From NCBI RefSeq assembly GCF_900119315.1, contig NZ_LT827010.1, forward strand, positions 7,310,001 to 7,374,000: 64,000 nt of DNA, written 5' to 3'. Position 1 is the stretch's first letter. Each line of letters opens with the position of its first letter. The notes under the pieces were generated by a model that did not search any database, had not been told where the DNA came from, and saw only the letters and a list, made by a program, of their open reading frames with translations. A program made the translations under genes and the position numbers. The stretch is from Actinoplanes sp. SE50/110 (GTDB lineage Bacteria; Actinomycetota; Actinomycetes; Mycobacteriales; Micromonosporaceae). Of the stretch, positions 19,329-28,968 are shown piece after piece.

Positions 19329-20383
19329 GTGACGATCCCCACCTCCAGCATCGAGCAGGTCATTCCCGGTCAGGGCTCGATGGCGCAGCCGGAGACCGAC
19401 AGGCCGGCCAAGGCCAGGCGTCAGCGGTTCCGCTTCGTCAGCAACAAGAAGGCCGCCACCGGCCTGGTCGTGATCGCGATCTACGCGCTGTTCGCGGTCA
19501 TCGGACCGTGGGTCGCGCCGTACTCACCGGACGCCCGCAGCAACGACCTGGTCAAGCCGCCGTCCGGCGCGCACTGGCTGGGCACCACGCACCTCGGCCA
19601 GGACGTCTTCAGCCAGCTCCTGGTGGGCACCCGCAGCGTGATGTTCGTCGGCTTCCTGGCCGGCATCATCGCCACCGTGCTGTCGGTGCTGATCGGGGTG
19701 ACCGCCGGTTACCTGGGCGGCAAGACCGACGAGGGCCTCTCGGCGCTGTCCAACGTGTTCCTGGTGATCCCGGCGCTGCCGCTGATCATCATCATCACGT
19801 CCACCCTGAACAACGCCGAGGACTGGCTGATCGCGCTGGTCATCGGCCTGACCTCGTGGTCCTGGAACGCCCGGGTGCTGCGCGCGCAGACGCTGTCGCT
19901 GCGCCGCCGGGACTTCGTCGACGCGGCCCGGGCCACCGGTGAGAAGACCTGGCGGGTGATCGTCTTCGAGCTGATGCCGAACCTGACCGCGGTGATCGCC
20001 TCCGGCTTCGTCGGCACGGTCATCTTCGCGGTGCTCTCCGAGATCACCCTGGCCTTCATCGGCGTCACCTCCAGCAGCACCTGGAACTGGGGCACCATCC
20101 TGTTCTGGGCGCAGGGTCAGCAGGCGCTCGCCCAGCAGGCCTGGTGGTGGTTCATCCCGGCCGGTCTGGCGATCGCGCTGCTCGGCACCTCGCTGTCGCT
20201 GATCAACTTCGGGATCGACGAGTTCGTCAGTCCCCGCCTGCGCAGCGCCGGCAAAACCAAGATCAAGACAATCGACGGCCGTACGGTTCGGATGCGCATC
20301 GGTTTCACCCCCGTGCTCAGCCACACGCCGGAGCCGATCACCCACGCCAGCCCCACGCCTGTCGTGCGGACGGAGGTCACCCC

Positions 20384-20387
<4 letters not shown>
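19329..20387 (+). CDS. Opp-type ABC transporter permease (OppC-like)
   Basis: Protein of 352 aa. An N-terminal cytoplasmic segment precedes the first helix (about 38-58). The conserved WLGTTHLGQDVFSQLLVGTR follows, and the EAA loop is FVDAARATGEKTWRVIVFELMPN. The last 50 residues form a hydrophilic tail after the final helix, longer than usual for OppC. GTG 19329 with AAGGAGGG upstream. The end overlaps the next gene by GTGA, so translation is coupled. Confidence 0.92.
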
Positions 20388-21391
<1,004 letters not shown>

Positions 21392-21396
21392 GGACA

Positions 21397-21437
21397 GGCG
21401 GCCGGCCCCCTGCCGTCGGGGCCGGCCGCCACTTTTT
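21397..21437 (+). terminator. Rho-independent terminator after the transporter operon
   Basis: GGCGGCCGGCCCC, an 8-base loop, its complement, and then AC and TTTTT. It is the most canonical terminator in this part of the window. The beta-glucosidase gene therefore needs read-through or its own promoter. Confidence 0.88.
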
Positions 21438-21460
21438 CTTCTCACTATGGGGGATATTTC

Positions 21461-22777
21461 GTGACATTCATCTGGGGCGTGGCCACCTCGGCCTACCAGA
21501 TCGAGGGCGCCGCCGCCGAGGACGGCCGCACACCGTCCATCTGGGACACCTTCAGCCACCGGGTCGTCGGCGAGCACGGTGACGTCGCCTGCGACCACTA
21601 CCATCGGATGCCCGACGACGTACAGCTGATCAAAAGCCTCGGCGTCGACGCCTACCGCTTCTCGATCTCCTGGCCGCGGGTGCAGCCGGGCGGGCGCGGC
21701 CCGGCCAACCAGGCCGGCCTGTCCTTCTACGACCGGCTGGTGGACGAGCTGCTGGCGAACGGCATCGACCCGTGGGTCACGCTCTACCACTGGGACCTGC
21801 CGCAGGAGCTCGAGGACGCCGGTGGATGGCCGCACCGGGACACGGCGTACCGCCTCGCCGATTTCGCCGGTCTGGTCCTCGACCGCCTCGGCGACCGGGT
21901 CCGCGACTGGCAGACGATCAACGAGCCGTGGTGCGTGGCCTACCTCGGCTACCAGCACGGCGTGCACGCCCCGGGGCGACGCGACTACGGCGCCGCCCTG
22001 GACGCCACCCACCACCTGTTGCTCGCGCACGGCCTGGCGTACGAAGTCCTGAAAAGACCCGACAACACGGTCGGGATCGCGCTGAACCTGGGCACCGCCA
22101 CCCCCGCCTCGGACGACCCGCTCGACGTCGCGGCGGCCCGGCGCGCCGACGCCGGCGCCAATCGGATCTTCCTGGACCCGCTGGTCTTCGGCCGCTACCC
22201 GGACGATCTGCTGGCCGACCTCGCGGCGCGCGGGCACACCCTGCCGATCCGCGACGGCGACCTGCGGATCATCGGCCGGAAACCGGACGTGCTCGGCGTC
22301 AACTACTACTTCGGACAGGACTTCGCCGGCCGCGACGAGGACGGCAACACGCACGACGCGGACGGCCACCCGATCGTCCGGGAGATCACCCCGGACGTGC
22401 CGAAGACCGCGATGGGCTGGGCGGTCACCCCGGACCGGTTCACCACGCTGCTGCTGCGCCTGCACCACGAATACGGGCTGGCGCTGGCGGTCACCGAGAA
22501 CGGCGCGGTCTACGACGACGTGCCCGGCCCGGACGGATTCGTCGCTGATCAGGAACGGACGGCGTATCTGGAGTCGCACATCGCGGCCACCCTCGCGGCG
22601 CGGGCGCGCGGTGCCGACGTACGCGGCTATTTCGCCTGGTCCCTGCTGGACAACTTCGAGTGGGCGGAAGGCTATCAGCGGCGCTTCGGCCTGGTCGCGG
22701 TCGACTACGCGACCCAGCGGCGGACGCCGAAACAGAGTGCGCTGTGGTTCCGGGACCGCATACGCTCCGGCGCGTGA
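21461..22777 (+). CDS. GH1 beta-glucosidase
   Basis: Protein of 438 aa, the usual GH1 length. [15 protein letters not shown] opens the barrel. The acid/base is Glu155 in QTINEPW and the nucleophile is Glu346 in [28 protein letters not shown] and [20 protein letters not shown] close it. No signal peptide, so it should act on imported oligosaccharides in the cytoplasm, fitting the transporter before it. GTG 21461 with GGGGGATATTTC upstream. Its stop overlaps the start of a methyltransferase gene (GTGA). Confidence 0.95.
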   Translation: MTFIWGVATSAYQIEGAAAEDGRTPSIWDTFSHRVVGEHGDVACDHYHRMPDDVQLIKSLGVDAYRFSISWPRVQPGGRGPANQAGLSFYDRLVDELLANGIDPWVTLYHWDLPQELEDAGGWPHRDTAYRLADFAGLVLDRLGDRVRDWQTINEPWCVAYLGYQHGVHAPGRRDYGAALDATHHLLLAHGLAYEVLKRPDNTVGIALNLGTATPASDDPLDVAAARRADAGANRIFLDPLVFGRYPDDLLADLAARGHTLPIRDGDLRIIGRKPDVLGVNYYFGQDFAGRDEDGNTHDADGHPIVREITPDVPKTAMGWAVTPDRFTTLLLRLHHEYGLALAVTENGAVYDDVPGPDGFVADQERTAYLESHIAATLAARARGADVRGYFAWSLLDNFEWAEGYQRRFGLVAVDYATQRRTPKQSALWFRDRIRSGA

Positions 22778-23598
22778 CCGACTATCTGACGATCAACCGG
22801 GCGAACTGGGACGAGCGGGCCACCCCGCACGCCGAGTCGCCCGACTACCGGGTCGCCGACCTCGTCCGCGACCCGGCGCACCTGAGTGACGTGGTGCGCT
22901 TCGACCTCCCGCTGCTCGGCGACATCACCGGGCAGCGGGGCGTGCACCTGCAGTGCCACATCGGCACCGACACGCTCTCGCTGTCCCGTCGCGGCGCCCG
23001 GATGACCGGTCTCGACTTCTCCGGCGAATCGCTGCGGCACGCCCGCGCCCTGGCCACCGCGGCGCACGCGGACATCGACTACGTGCAGAGCGACGTGTAC
23101 TCGGCGCGGGACGCGCTCGGCGGCGGGTTCGACCTCGTCTACACCGGGATCGGCGCGCTCGGCTGGCTGCCCGACATCCGACGCTGGGCGTCCACTGTGG
23201 CCTCCTTGCTGGTGCCCGGCGGGCGGCTGTTCCTGCGCGAGGGCCACCCGATGCTGTGGACCCTCGACTACGACCGCGAGGACGACGTGCTCGCCATCGT
23301 CGAACCGTACTTCGAACAGACCGAGCCCCTGGTGTACGACGAACCGGGCACCTACGTCGCCACCGACCACCGGTTCGTGCACACCGTGACGCACGAGTGG
23401 AACCACGGGCTCGGCGAGATCGTCAGCGCGGTCCTCGACGCCGGGCTCACCCTGACCGGACTGGTCGAACACCGCAGCGTGCCGTGGAATGCGCTGCCCC
23501 GCCGGATGCGTCGGCTCGACGGCGGCGAGTGGCAGCTGACCGAACGACCCGAGCGGCTGCCGCACACGTACACCCTGCAGGCCCGCCGTCCCGTTTAG
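22774..23598 (+). CDS. SAM-dependent methyltransferase coupled to the glucosidase gene
   Basis: Protein of 274 aa. It starts with the GTG overlapping the GH1 stop. The N-terminus [18 protein letters not shown] is typical of a common actinobacterial methyltransferase group. The motif I region is degenerate ([19 protein letters not shown] instead of a Gly-rich DxGxGxG). Motif II/III are recognisable ([32 protein letters not shown]). The role is unknown, and the link with sugar use may be chance. The unusual motif I is shared by relatives of this group, so it need not mean inactivity. Confidence 0.8.
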   Translation: MTDYLTINRANWDERATPHAESPDYRVADLVRDPAHLSDVVRFDLPLLGDITGQRGVHLQCHIGTDTLSLSRRGARMTGLDFSGESLRHARALATAAHADIDYVQSDVYSARDALGGGFDLVYTGIGALGWLPDIRRWASTVASLLVPGGRLFLREGHPMLWTLDYDREDDVLAIVEPYFEQTEPLVYDEPGTYVATDHRFVHTVTHEWNHGLGEIVSAVLDAGLTLTGLVEHRSVPWNALPRRMRRLDGGEWQLTERPERLPHTYTLQARRPV

Positions 23599-23654
23599 AG
23601 ATCGAACGGTTCCGGGTATCTGGCGCGCATCCCTGCGGTCTAGGAGGCTCTCAC

Positions 23655-23855
23655 ATGCGTGCAGGCGCGGTCATCATCGTCATCTGGCTACTGCTCGGCC
23701 TGGTCGCGGCGTTCGAGCGGAACTATTTCAAGGACACCGGCGACGCGAGCTGCGCGAAAGCCGGCACCGTCATCGTCACCGTCATCGCCGGCCCGCTCAA
23801 CTGGCTGGGCGTCAACCCGAAGATCAAGTGCGAGGTGCCGCCGCCGAGCAAGTGA
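23655..23855 (+). CDS. Small two-helix membrane protein
   Basis: Protein of 66 aa with a strong AGGAGG 9 bp upstream. Helix 1 (AVIIVIWLLLGLVAAF) is followed by a short charged loop with one Cys and a second hydrophobic segment (AGTVIVTVIAGPLNWLG). The C-terminus is polar with another Cys and PPPSK. Similar short proteins are common in actinomycetes without known function. Confidence 0.7.
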   Translation: MRAGAVIIVIWLLLGLVAAFERNYFKDTGDASCAKAGTVIVTVIAGPLNWLGVNPKIKCEVPPPSK

Positions 23856-23869
23856 TCCGGTCGCCGCGC

Positions 23870-24017
23870 GCCTGATTCCTTTCCGGCGCGCGCTTCCTTC
23901 GCCGGGCGCCTGATCCCTTCGCCACGCGCCTGGTACCTCCGTTGCGGCGCCTCGTTCCTCCGTTGCGGCGCCTGGTTCCTCCGTTGCGGCGCTTGATTCC
24001 TTCGTTGCGCGCTTGAT
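23870..24017. repeat. About 20-bp tandem repeats
   Basis: Seven to eight imperfect copies of a unit like TTCCTCCGTTGCGGCGCCTG fill most of the gap between the small membrane protein gene and the aldo/keto reductase gene. The central three are nearly identical and the outer ones diverge. Confidence 0.8.
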
Positions 24018-24050
24018 CTGGAGTGCGCTCCAGGTCTTAGCGTCGGTTTC

Positions 24051-24995
24051 ATGGAACTACGCGACTTCGGGCGTCTCGGCCAGATCAGCGCGCTCACCCT
24101 CGGCGGCGGCGGTATCGGCGCCGTCTGGGGGCCGACCGATCGGCGCGAGGCGGTGGCCACCGTGCACGCCGCCCTCGACGCCGGCATCACCATGCTGGAC
24201 GTGGCACCGTCCTACGGCGCCGACTTCGAAGCCGAGCGGGTGGCCGGCGAGGCCATCCGCTCCAGCTCCCACCCGGACGTCCTGGTCACCTCCAAGGTGG
24301 GTCTGCCGGACGACACCGAACGGGACTTCGCCGCCCGGATCCGCCGCAGCCTGACCGACAGCCTGCGGCGGATCGGCCGCGACCACCTGGACGTCTTCTT
24401 CCTGCACACCCAGCTGCGGACCGCCGTTCCCGCGCCGGGCACGATCGGCCGGGACGGCTATCTCGAGGCCGCCGGCGAGTTCCTCCGGCTCCGTGACGAA
24501 GGTCTGATCCGGGCCTGGGGCATCACCGCGGTGGGCCACCCCGACCAGGTGATCACCGTACTCGGCGACACCCCGCGCCCGGACGTCGCCCAGGTCGTCG
24601 TCAACGCCCTCGACCTCAACGCCGACTGGTACTTTCCCGGCGTCGCACCCCGCAGCGACGCCATCGTCCGCTCCGCGAACGACAACGGGGTCGAGGTCAT
24701 GGCCATCCGCGCGGTCGCGGCCGGCGCATTGACCTCCTCCCTTGACCGTACGGTGCCGTCCGCCTCCCCGGTCGCGTCAGACTTCGCCGCCGCCGAACCG
24801 TTCCGCAAGCTGGCCGCGGAATGGGGCGCGACCCCGGCCGCCCTGGCCCACCGCTACGCCCTGACCGTCCCGGGCGTGTCCACGGTGATCCTCGGCGTCA
24901 AGAACCGCACCGAACTGGCCGAATGCCTGGCCGCCGAGGCCGCGGGCCCGCTCACCCCCGCCGAGCTCACCACCATCCAGGCCCTGCGCCCCTGA
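24051..24995 (+). CDS. Aldo/keto reductase
   Basis: Protein of 314 aa. The AKR barrel starts with LGGGGIGAVWG. The catalytic tetrad is visible: Asp50 (TMLDVAPSYG), Tyr55, Lys82 (VTSKVGLP) and His119 (FFLHTQ). The C-terminal cofactor part AHRYALTVPGVSTVILGVKN fits NADP-dependent family members of the YdhF/IolS type. The substrate is unknown. No clear Shine-Dalgarno lies before ATG 24051. Confidence 0.88.
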   Translation: MELRDFGRLGQISALTLGGGGIGAVWGPTDRREAVATVHAALDAGITMLDVAPSYGADFEAERVAGEAIRSSSHPDVLVTSKVGLPDDTERDFAARIRRSLTDSLRRIGRDHLDVFFLHTQLRTAVPAPGTIGRDGYLEAAGEFLRLRDEGLIRAWGITAVGHPDQVITVLGDTPRPDVAQVVVNALDLNADWYFPGVAPRSDAIVRSANDNGVEVMAIRAVAAGALTSSLDRTVPSASPVASDFAAAEPFRKLAAEWGATPAALAHRYALTVPGVSTVILGVKNRTELAECLAAEAAGPLTPAELTTIQALRP

Positions 24996-25000
24996 CTCCC

Positions 25001-25096
25001 CCGGCCGGCTTCCGCGGACGGCACGCCAGCCGCGCCCGCTTCCCGGCCGGCTCCCACGGGCCGCACTCCAGCCGCGGCCCGCTTCCCGGCCGGCTC
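25001..25096. repeat. About 43-bp tandem repeat behind the AKR gene
   Basis: CCGGCCGGCT recurs at 25001, 25043 and 25086 with similar text between (GCACTCCAGCCGCG). The array begins 6 bp after the stop codon. Confidence 0.7.
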
Positions 25097-25105
25097 GGCT
25101 CCTAA

Positions 25106-25134
25106 CGGTGGTCGCCCGTGCCGGGCGGCCACCG
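25106..25134. terminator. Bidirectional hairpin between convergent genes
   Basis: CGGTGGTCGCCCG, loop TGC, CGGGCGGCCACCG: a 13-bp stem with one mismatch between the AKR and cupin genes, which converge here. Confidence 0.75.
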
Positions 25135-25157
25135 TCCGAGCCGGGCGGCCACCGCCC

Positions 25158-25532
25158 TCAGCGGACCCAGGGCGGGCTGATCACCGAGCCGTCCGCCATC
25201 GTGGCCTTCAGCCCCACGCTCGTGGTGACCCAGGCCTCGGCGGTCTCGGCACCCACGTTGTCGACGCCGAACTCCACGCCCACCGGCACCCGCAGCACGT
25301 CTCCGGCCCCGATCTCCTCGACCACGCCGTCCAGAAAGACCTGAAGCCGCCCGGCCAGCACCAGGAACACCTCCTCGCGATCCACCCGGTGCCGCGCCCC
25401 GGCCGTGCCCCCGGCGATCTGCAGCCGCCAGGCGCAGAGCTCCGCGCTCCCACTGCCCGGCGACACGTAGGACCGGAAGACCGAGCCGTGCAGACGATGT
25501 TCCACGCCTTCATCCCGGCGATGGATTCCCAT
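25158..25532 (-). CDS. Cupin domain protein
   Basis: Protein of 124 aa. A single small cupin barrel: HRVDREEVFLVLAGRLQVFLDG (motif 1), then GAGDVLRVPVGVEFGVDN (motif 2). Motif 1 keeps one His and one or two Glu, and motif 2 lacks the usual final His (an Asn or Phe stands there), so metal binding may be altered. ATG 25532 has GGGGAGGAA 6-7 bp upstream. Divergent from a MarR-family gene with two palindromes between them, so it is probably the target of that regulator. Confidence 0.8.
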   Translation of the reverse strand: MGIHRRDEGVEHRLHGSVFRSYVSPGSGSAELCAWRLQIAGGTAGARHRVDREEVFLVLAGRLQVFLDGVVEEIGAGDVLRVPVGVEFGVDNVGAETAEAWVTTSVGLKATMADGSVISPPWVR

Positions 25533-25554
25533 GACGTTCCTCCCCTGAAAATTA

Positions 25555-25590
25555 GTCAACCTGCTTGACCAAATAGTCAAGCAACTTGAC
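25555..25590. promoter_or_regulatory. Double MarR-type operator
   Basis: GTCAACCTGCTTGAC (25555-25569) and GTCAAGCAACTTGAC (25576-25590) are two 15-bp inverted repeats with a 21-bp period, so on the same face of the helix. A further GTCAA half-site is at 25597. They lie exactly between the divergent cupin and marR-like genes. Confidence 0.75.
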
Positions 25591-25610
25591 CGCCATGTCA
25601 AACTCGTTCC

Positions 25611-26054
25611 GTGCGACGTGATCTCCTGGACCTGCCGGTGCTGCTGCTCGGCGCGGCCACCACCCTGGTCGACAGCATCAACGAGGGAGTCCGCGCCCGC
25701 GGCTTCACGGACCTGCGCCCGGCGCACGGCTTCGCCTTCGTCCGCCTGGCTCCGGACGGCGCCACCGTCATCGAGCTGGCCGAGCACCTGGGCGTCACCA
25801 AGCAGGCCGCCAGCCAGATGGCCGACGAACTGGTCCGCAAGGGCTACGTCGAGCGCCACCCCCACCCTCGGGACGCCCGCGCCCGCCTCCTTACCCTCAC
25901 CCCCCGCGGCTGGGCCTGCACCCGAGCGGCCGACGAGGCCGCCACCGAGGCCCTCCAACCCTGGGCCGACACGCTGGGCCCGGCCCACCTCGCCACCGTC
26001 CGCTCGGCCCTCGCCCAGCTCACCACCCCCGGCCGCATCCGCCCCACCTGGTGA
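25611..26054 (+). CDS. MarR family transcriptional regulator
   Basis: Protein of 147 aa. The winged helix-turn-helix is ATVIELAEHLGVTKQAASQMADELVRKGYVERHPHPRDARARLLTLT, with the wing residues DxR present. GTG 25611. The double palindrome 20 bp upstream is the expected autoregulatory site, and the divergent cupin gene the likely partner. The last codons and the stop lie inside the first unit of a 55-bp tandem repeat that runs on past the gene. Confidence 0.88.
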   Translation: MRRDLLDLPVLLLGAATTLVDSINEGVRARGFTDLRPAHGFAFVRLAPDGATVIELAEHLGVTKQAASQMADELVRKGYVERHPHPRDARARLLTLTPRGWACTRAADEAATEALQPWADTLGPAHLATVRSALAQLTTPGRIRPTW

Positions 26055-26150
26055 CCGACGCATGCCACCGCCGATCACCACCCCCGGGCGCATCCGCCCC
26101 ACCTGGTGACCGACGCATGCCACCGCCGATCACCACCCCCGGCCGCAGCC
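26021..26150. repeat. 55-bp tandem repeat duplicating the 3' end of the MarR gene
   Basis: CACCACCCCCGG recurs at 26021, 26076 and 26131. Units 1 and 2 both contain the codons for GRIRPTW and the TGA, so the gene's 3' end has been copied downstream. Confidence 0.85.
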
Positions 26151-26379
26151 CACGAGGAAATCCCCCGGCTGGGCTGTGCCCTGCTGGTCACCCCGGCCCC
26201 CACCAGCGACCTCCAGCCCGACGACCTCGACACCATCGAAGCCGATGCCCGGGTCGCGCGGCATCGGCGGACCAGGACGGGCACCGCGCCTGCCTTCATC
26301 ACCACACCCTGATGCGCCGCAGCGTCGCGCCGAAGGCACCGGCGCGGTGGAGCAACGGCCGCCACCGGGGGGCGGAACG
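26151..26379. other. Stretch with a possible gene remnant
   Basis: In the + frame ending at 26312 the text reads EIPRLGCALLVTPAPTSDLQ, then DDLDTIEADARVARHR and a stop. It looks protein-like but has no start or partner. I do not recognise the family; it may be the tail of a lost gene. The remainder shows nothing clear. Confidence 0.25.
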
Positions 26380-26415
26380 CGAACCGCCCGCCGGGGGAGG
26401 CCGGCGGGCGGTTCG
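26380..26415 (-). terminator. Terminator of the topoisomerase operon
   Basis: CGAACCGCCCGCCGG, 6-base loop, and the exact complement: a 15-bp perfect stem starting 14 bp past the parC stop. Confidence 0.85.
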
Positions 26416-26429
26416 GTGAGCGCTTGCGG

Positions 26430-28955
26430 TCAGTCGCGTTCGATGTGGTGGCCGATGAGCTGGGGGCCCATCAGAACCGCGGCGCCGGAGCCGTCGCGGC
26501 GGGCGTCCGGTTCGGGGAGTTCGACCGGGTCGCCGGTGGTGCTGCAGCCGGCGGGGCGGGGACCGACCCAGGCGACCGTCAGGGCGGTTTCGCCCTTGAG
26601 GAAGCGCTGGACGCGGACGCCGCCGGTGGCCCGGCCCTTGGCCGGGTAGGAGGCGAACGGGGAGACCTTGACCTGGGTGCCGGTGGAAGTGACGACCATC
26701 GGCTCGCCGTGCGACGTGTCGGCGGTGGCGACCGCGTTGAACGAGATCACGGCGGCCTCGCCGGACAGGTTGACGCCGGCCATGCCGCCGCCCTTCACAC
26801 CCTGCGGGCGAACCAGTTTGGCCGGGAACCGCAGCAGGTTCGCATCGGAGGTGATGAACACCAGGGACTCGGAGCCGTCGGTCAGCCAGGTCGCCTGGAG
26901 CACCTCGTCACCCTCCTTGAGGGTGATCACCTCGAATTCATCGGAGCGGACCGGCCACTCCGGCGCGCACACCTTGACGACGCCGTGCCGGGTGCCCATC
27001 GCCAGGCCCGGGGAGTCGCCGCCGGTGGTCAGCGGCGCCAGGCCGACGACCGTCTCCCCCTTTTCCAGCGGGACCAGCTCGGACGCGGACATGCCGCCGC
27101 GCAGCGACACCGTGCCGGACTGTTCGGGGAGCACCGGCAGCGGCAGCACGTCGGTCTTGAAGGCGCGGCCCCGGTTGGTGATCAGCAGGATCCGGCCGCG
27201 GGCGGTGGAGTGGATGATCGCCCGGACCGCGTCGTGTTTGACCCGGCCGCTGCGTTTGCGGGCCTCGGCGGACTCCTCGCTCTCCGCCGCGGTGCGGGCG
27301 ATCAGCCCGGTGGCGGAGAGGATCACCTGGCACGGGTCGTCGGCGACCTCGAGCGGGCCGGCCGGCGCGGACGCGGCGAGCACCTCCTTGAGGTCGCCGT
27401 CGATCAGCGTGGTGTTGCGCGGGCGACCGAACTCGGCGGTCACCTCGGCCAGTTCGTCGGAGACGACCTGCTTGAGCACGTCCTCGTTGTCCAGGATCCG
27501 GCTGAGCTCGGCGATCTCGGCGCGCAGCCGTTCCTGCTCGGTCTCCAGCTCGATCCGGTCGAAGCGGGTGAGCCGCCGCAGCGGGGTGTCCAGGATGTAG
27601 GTCGCCTGGATGTCGCTGAGGCTGAACTCGCTCATCAGGGCCGCCTTGGCCGCGGCCGCGTCGTCGCTGCCCCGGATGATCGCGACCACCCGGTCGATGT
27701 CGATCAGCGCGACGAGCAGGCCGTCGACCAGGTGCAGCCGGTCGAGCCGCTTGGTGCGGCGGAACTCGGTGCGGCGGGTGACCACGTCGTACCGGTGCTG
27801 GACGAACACCTCCAGCAGGGCCTTGAGCCCCAGGGTGCGCGGCTGCCCGTCGACGAGCACCAGGTTGTTGATGCCGAACGAGGTCTCCAGCGGGGTGAGC
27901 CGGTAGAGGTCGGCGAGCAGCGCCTGCGGGTTGACGCCGACCTTGCACTCGATCACCAGGCGGGTGCCGTGCTCGCGGTCGGTGAGGTCCTTGACGTCGG
28001 CGATGCCCTGCAACCGGGCCGCCTGCCGCTGCCCGCGCCGCGGCCCGGAGGTGAGCAGTTTGCCCTTCACCTCGTCGGTGATCGCCTCGATGATCTTTTC
28101 GGCACCGACGCCGTACGGCAGTTCGGTGACCGTGATGGCCTGACGCCCCCGGCCGCCCTCCAGCGGGCCGGTCTGTGCCCGGGCGCGCATCCGGACCACG
28201 CCGCGGCCCGTCTCGTACGCCCGGCGCACCTCGTCGAGGCCGAGCAGCTGGCCGCCGGTGGGCAGGTCGGGCCCGGGGACGAAGCGCATCAGCTCGTCGA
28301 GGTCGGCGTCCGGGTGGGTGATCAGGTGCCGGGCGGCCGCGACCACCTCGCCCAGGTTGTGCGGGATCATGTTGGTCGCCATCCCGACCGCGATCCCGGA
28401 CGTGCCGTTGACCAGCAGGTTGGGGAAGGCGGCGGGCAGCACCTTGGGTTCGACGTCGTCGCCGTCGTAGGTGGGCTTGAAGTCGACGGTGCCCTCGCCC
28501 AGCTCGCCGACCAGCAGCATCGCCTCACGGGACATGCGGGCCTCGGTGTACCGGGCGGCGGCCGGGCCGTCGTCGGGCGAGCCGAAGTTGCCGTGCCCGT
28601 CGATCAGCGGGACGTTGAGCGAGAAATCCTGGGCGAGGCGGACCAGCGCGTCGTAGATCGCGACGTCGCCGTGCGGATGGTATTTACCCATCACGTCGCC
28701 GACGACGCGGGCCGATTTCACGTAGCCGCGGTCGGGGCGGTGGCCCTGCTCGGACATCGACCACAGGATGCGGCGGTGCACCGGCTTGAGGCCGTCCCGG
28801 GCGTCCGGGAGGGCCCTGGAGTGGATCACCGAATACGCGTACTCCAGGTAGGAGTCCTCGACCTCGGTGGTCAGCGGGTTGTCGATGACCCGGGCGCCGG
28901 CCTGGTCGAAAGCGGACAGGTCGACGCGGTTGTCGGGGGTCTTGCGGCGTGCCAT
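26430..28955 (-). CDS. parC: DNA topoisomerase IV subunit A
   Basis: Protein of 841 aa. The type IIA breakage-reunion domain begins with EVEDSYLEYAYSVIHSRALPDARDGLKPVHRRIL. KYHPHGDVAIYDALVRLAQDF follows, and the catalytic Tyr136 is in AAARYTEARM. The C-terminal half (from about 500) is a beta-pinwheel with repeated GRG-like blades. It lacks the canonical gyrase GyrA-box (QRRGGKG) in the part I can read, which favours topoisomerase IV over gyrase. ATG 28955 lies 13 bp after the parE stop, with GAGAGGT upstream: a two-gene operon. With ParE it would decatenate daughter chromosomes. Confidence 0.88.
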   Translation of the reverse strand: MARRKTPDNRVDLSAFDQAGARVIDNPLTTEVEDSYLEYAYSVIHSRALPDARDGLKPVHRRILWSMSEQGHRPDRGYVKSARVVGDVMGKYHPHGDVAIYDALVRLAQDFSLNVPLIDGHGNFGSPDDGPAAARYTEARMSREAMLLVGELGEGTVDFKPTYDGDDVEPKVLPAAFPNLLVNGTSGIAVGMATNMIPHNLGEVVAAARHLITHPDADLDELMRFVPGPDLPTGGQLLGLDEVRRAYETGRGVVRMRARAQTGPLEGGRGRQAITVTELPYGVGAEKIIEAITDEVKGKLLTSGPRRGQRQAARLQGIADVKDLTDREHGTRLVIECKVGVNPQALLADLYRLTPLETSFGINNLVLVDGQPRTLGLKALLEVFVQHRYDVVTRRTEFRRTKRLDRLHLVDGLLVALIDIDRVVAIIRGSDDAAAAKAALMSEFSLSDIQATYILDTPLRRLTRFDRIELETEQERLRAEIAELSRILDNEDVLKQVVSDELAEVTAEFGRPRNTTLIDGDLKEVLAASAPAGPLEVADDPCQVILSATGLIARTAAESEESAEARKRSGRVKHDAVRAIIHSTARGRILLITNRGRAFKTDVLPLPVLPEQSGTVSLRGGMSASELVPLEKGETVVGLAPLTTGGDSPGLAMGTRHGVVKVCAPEWPVRSDEFEVITLKEGDEVLQATWLTDGSESLVFITSDANLLRFPAKLVRPQGVKGGGMAGVNLSGEAAVISFNAVATADTSHGEPMVVTSTGTQVKVSPFASYPAKGRATGGVRVQRFLKGETALTVAWVGPRPAGCSTTGDPVELPEPDARRDGSGAAVLMGPQLIGHHIERD

Positions 28956-28968
28956 GGACAAGGACCTC

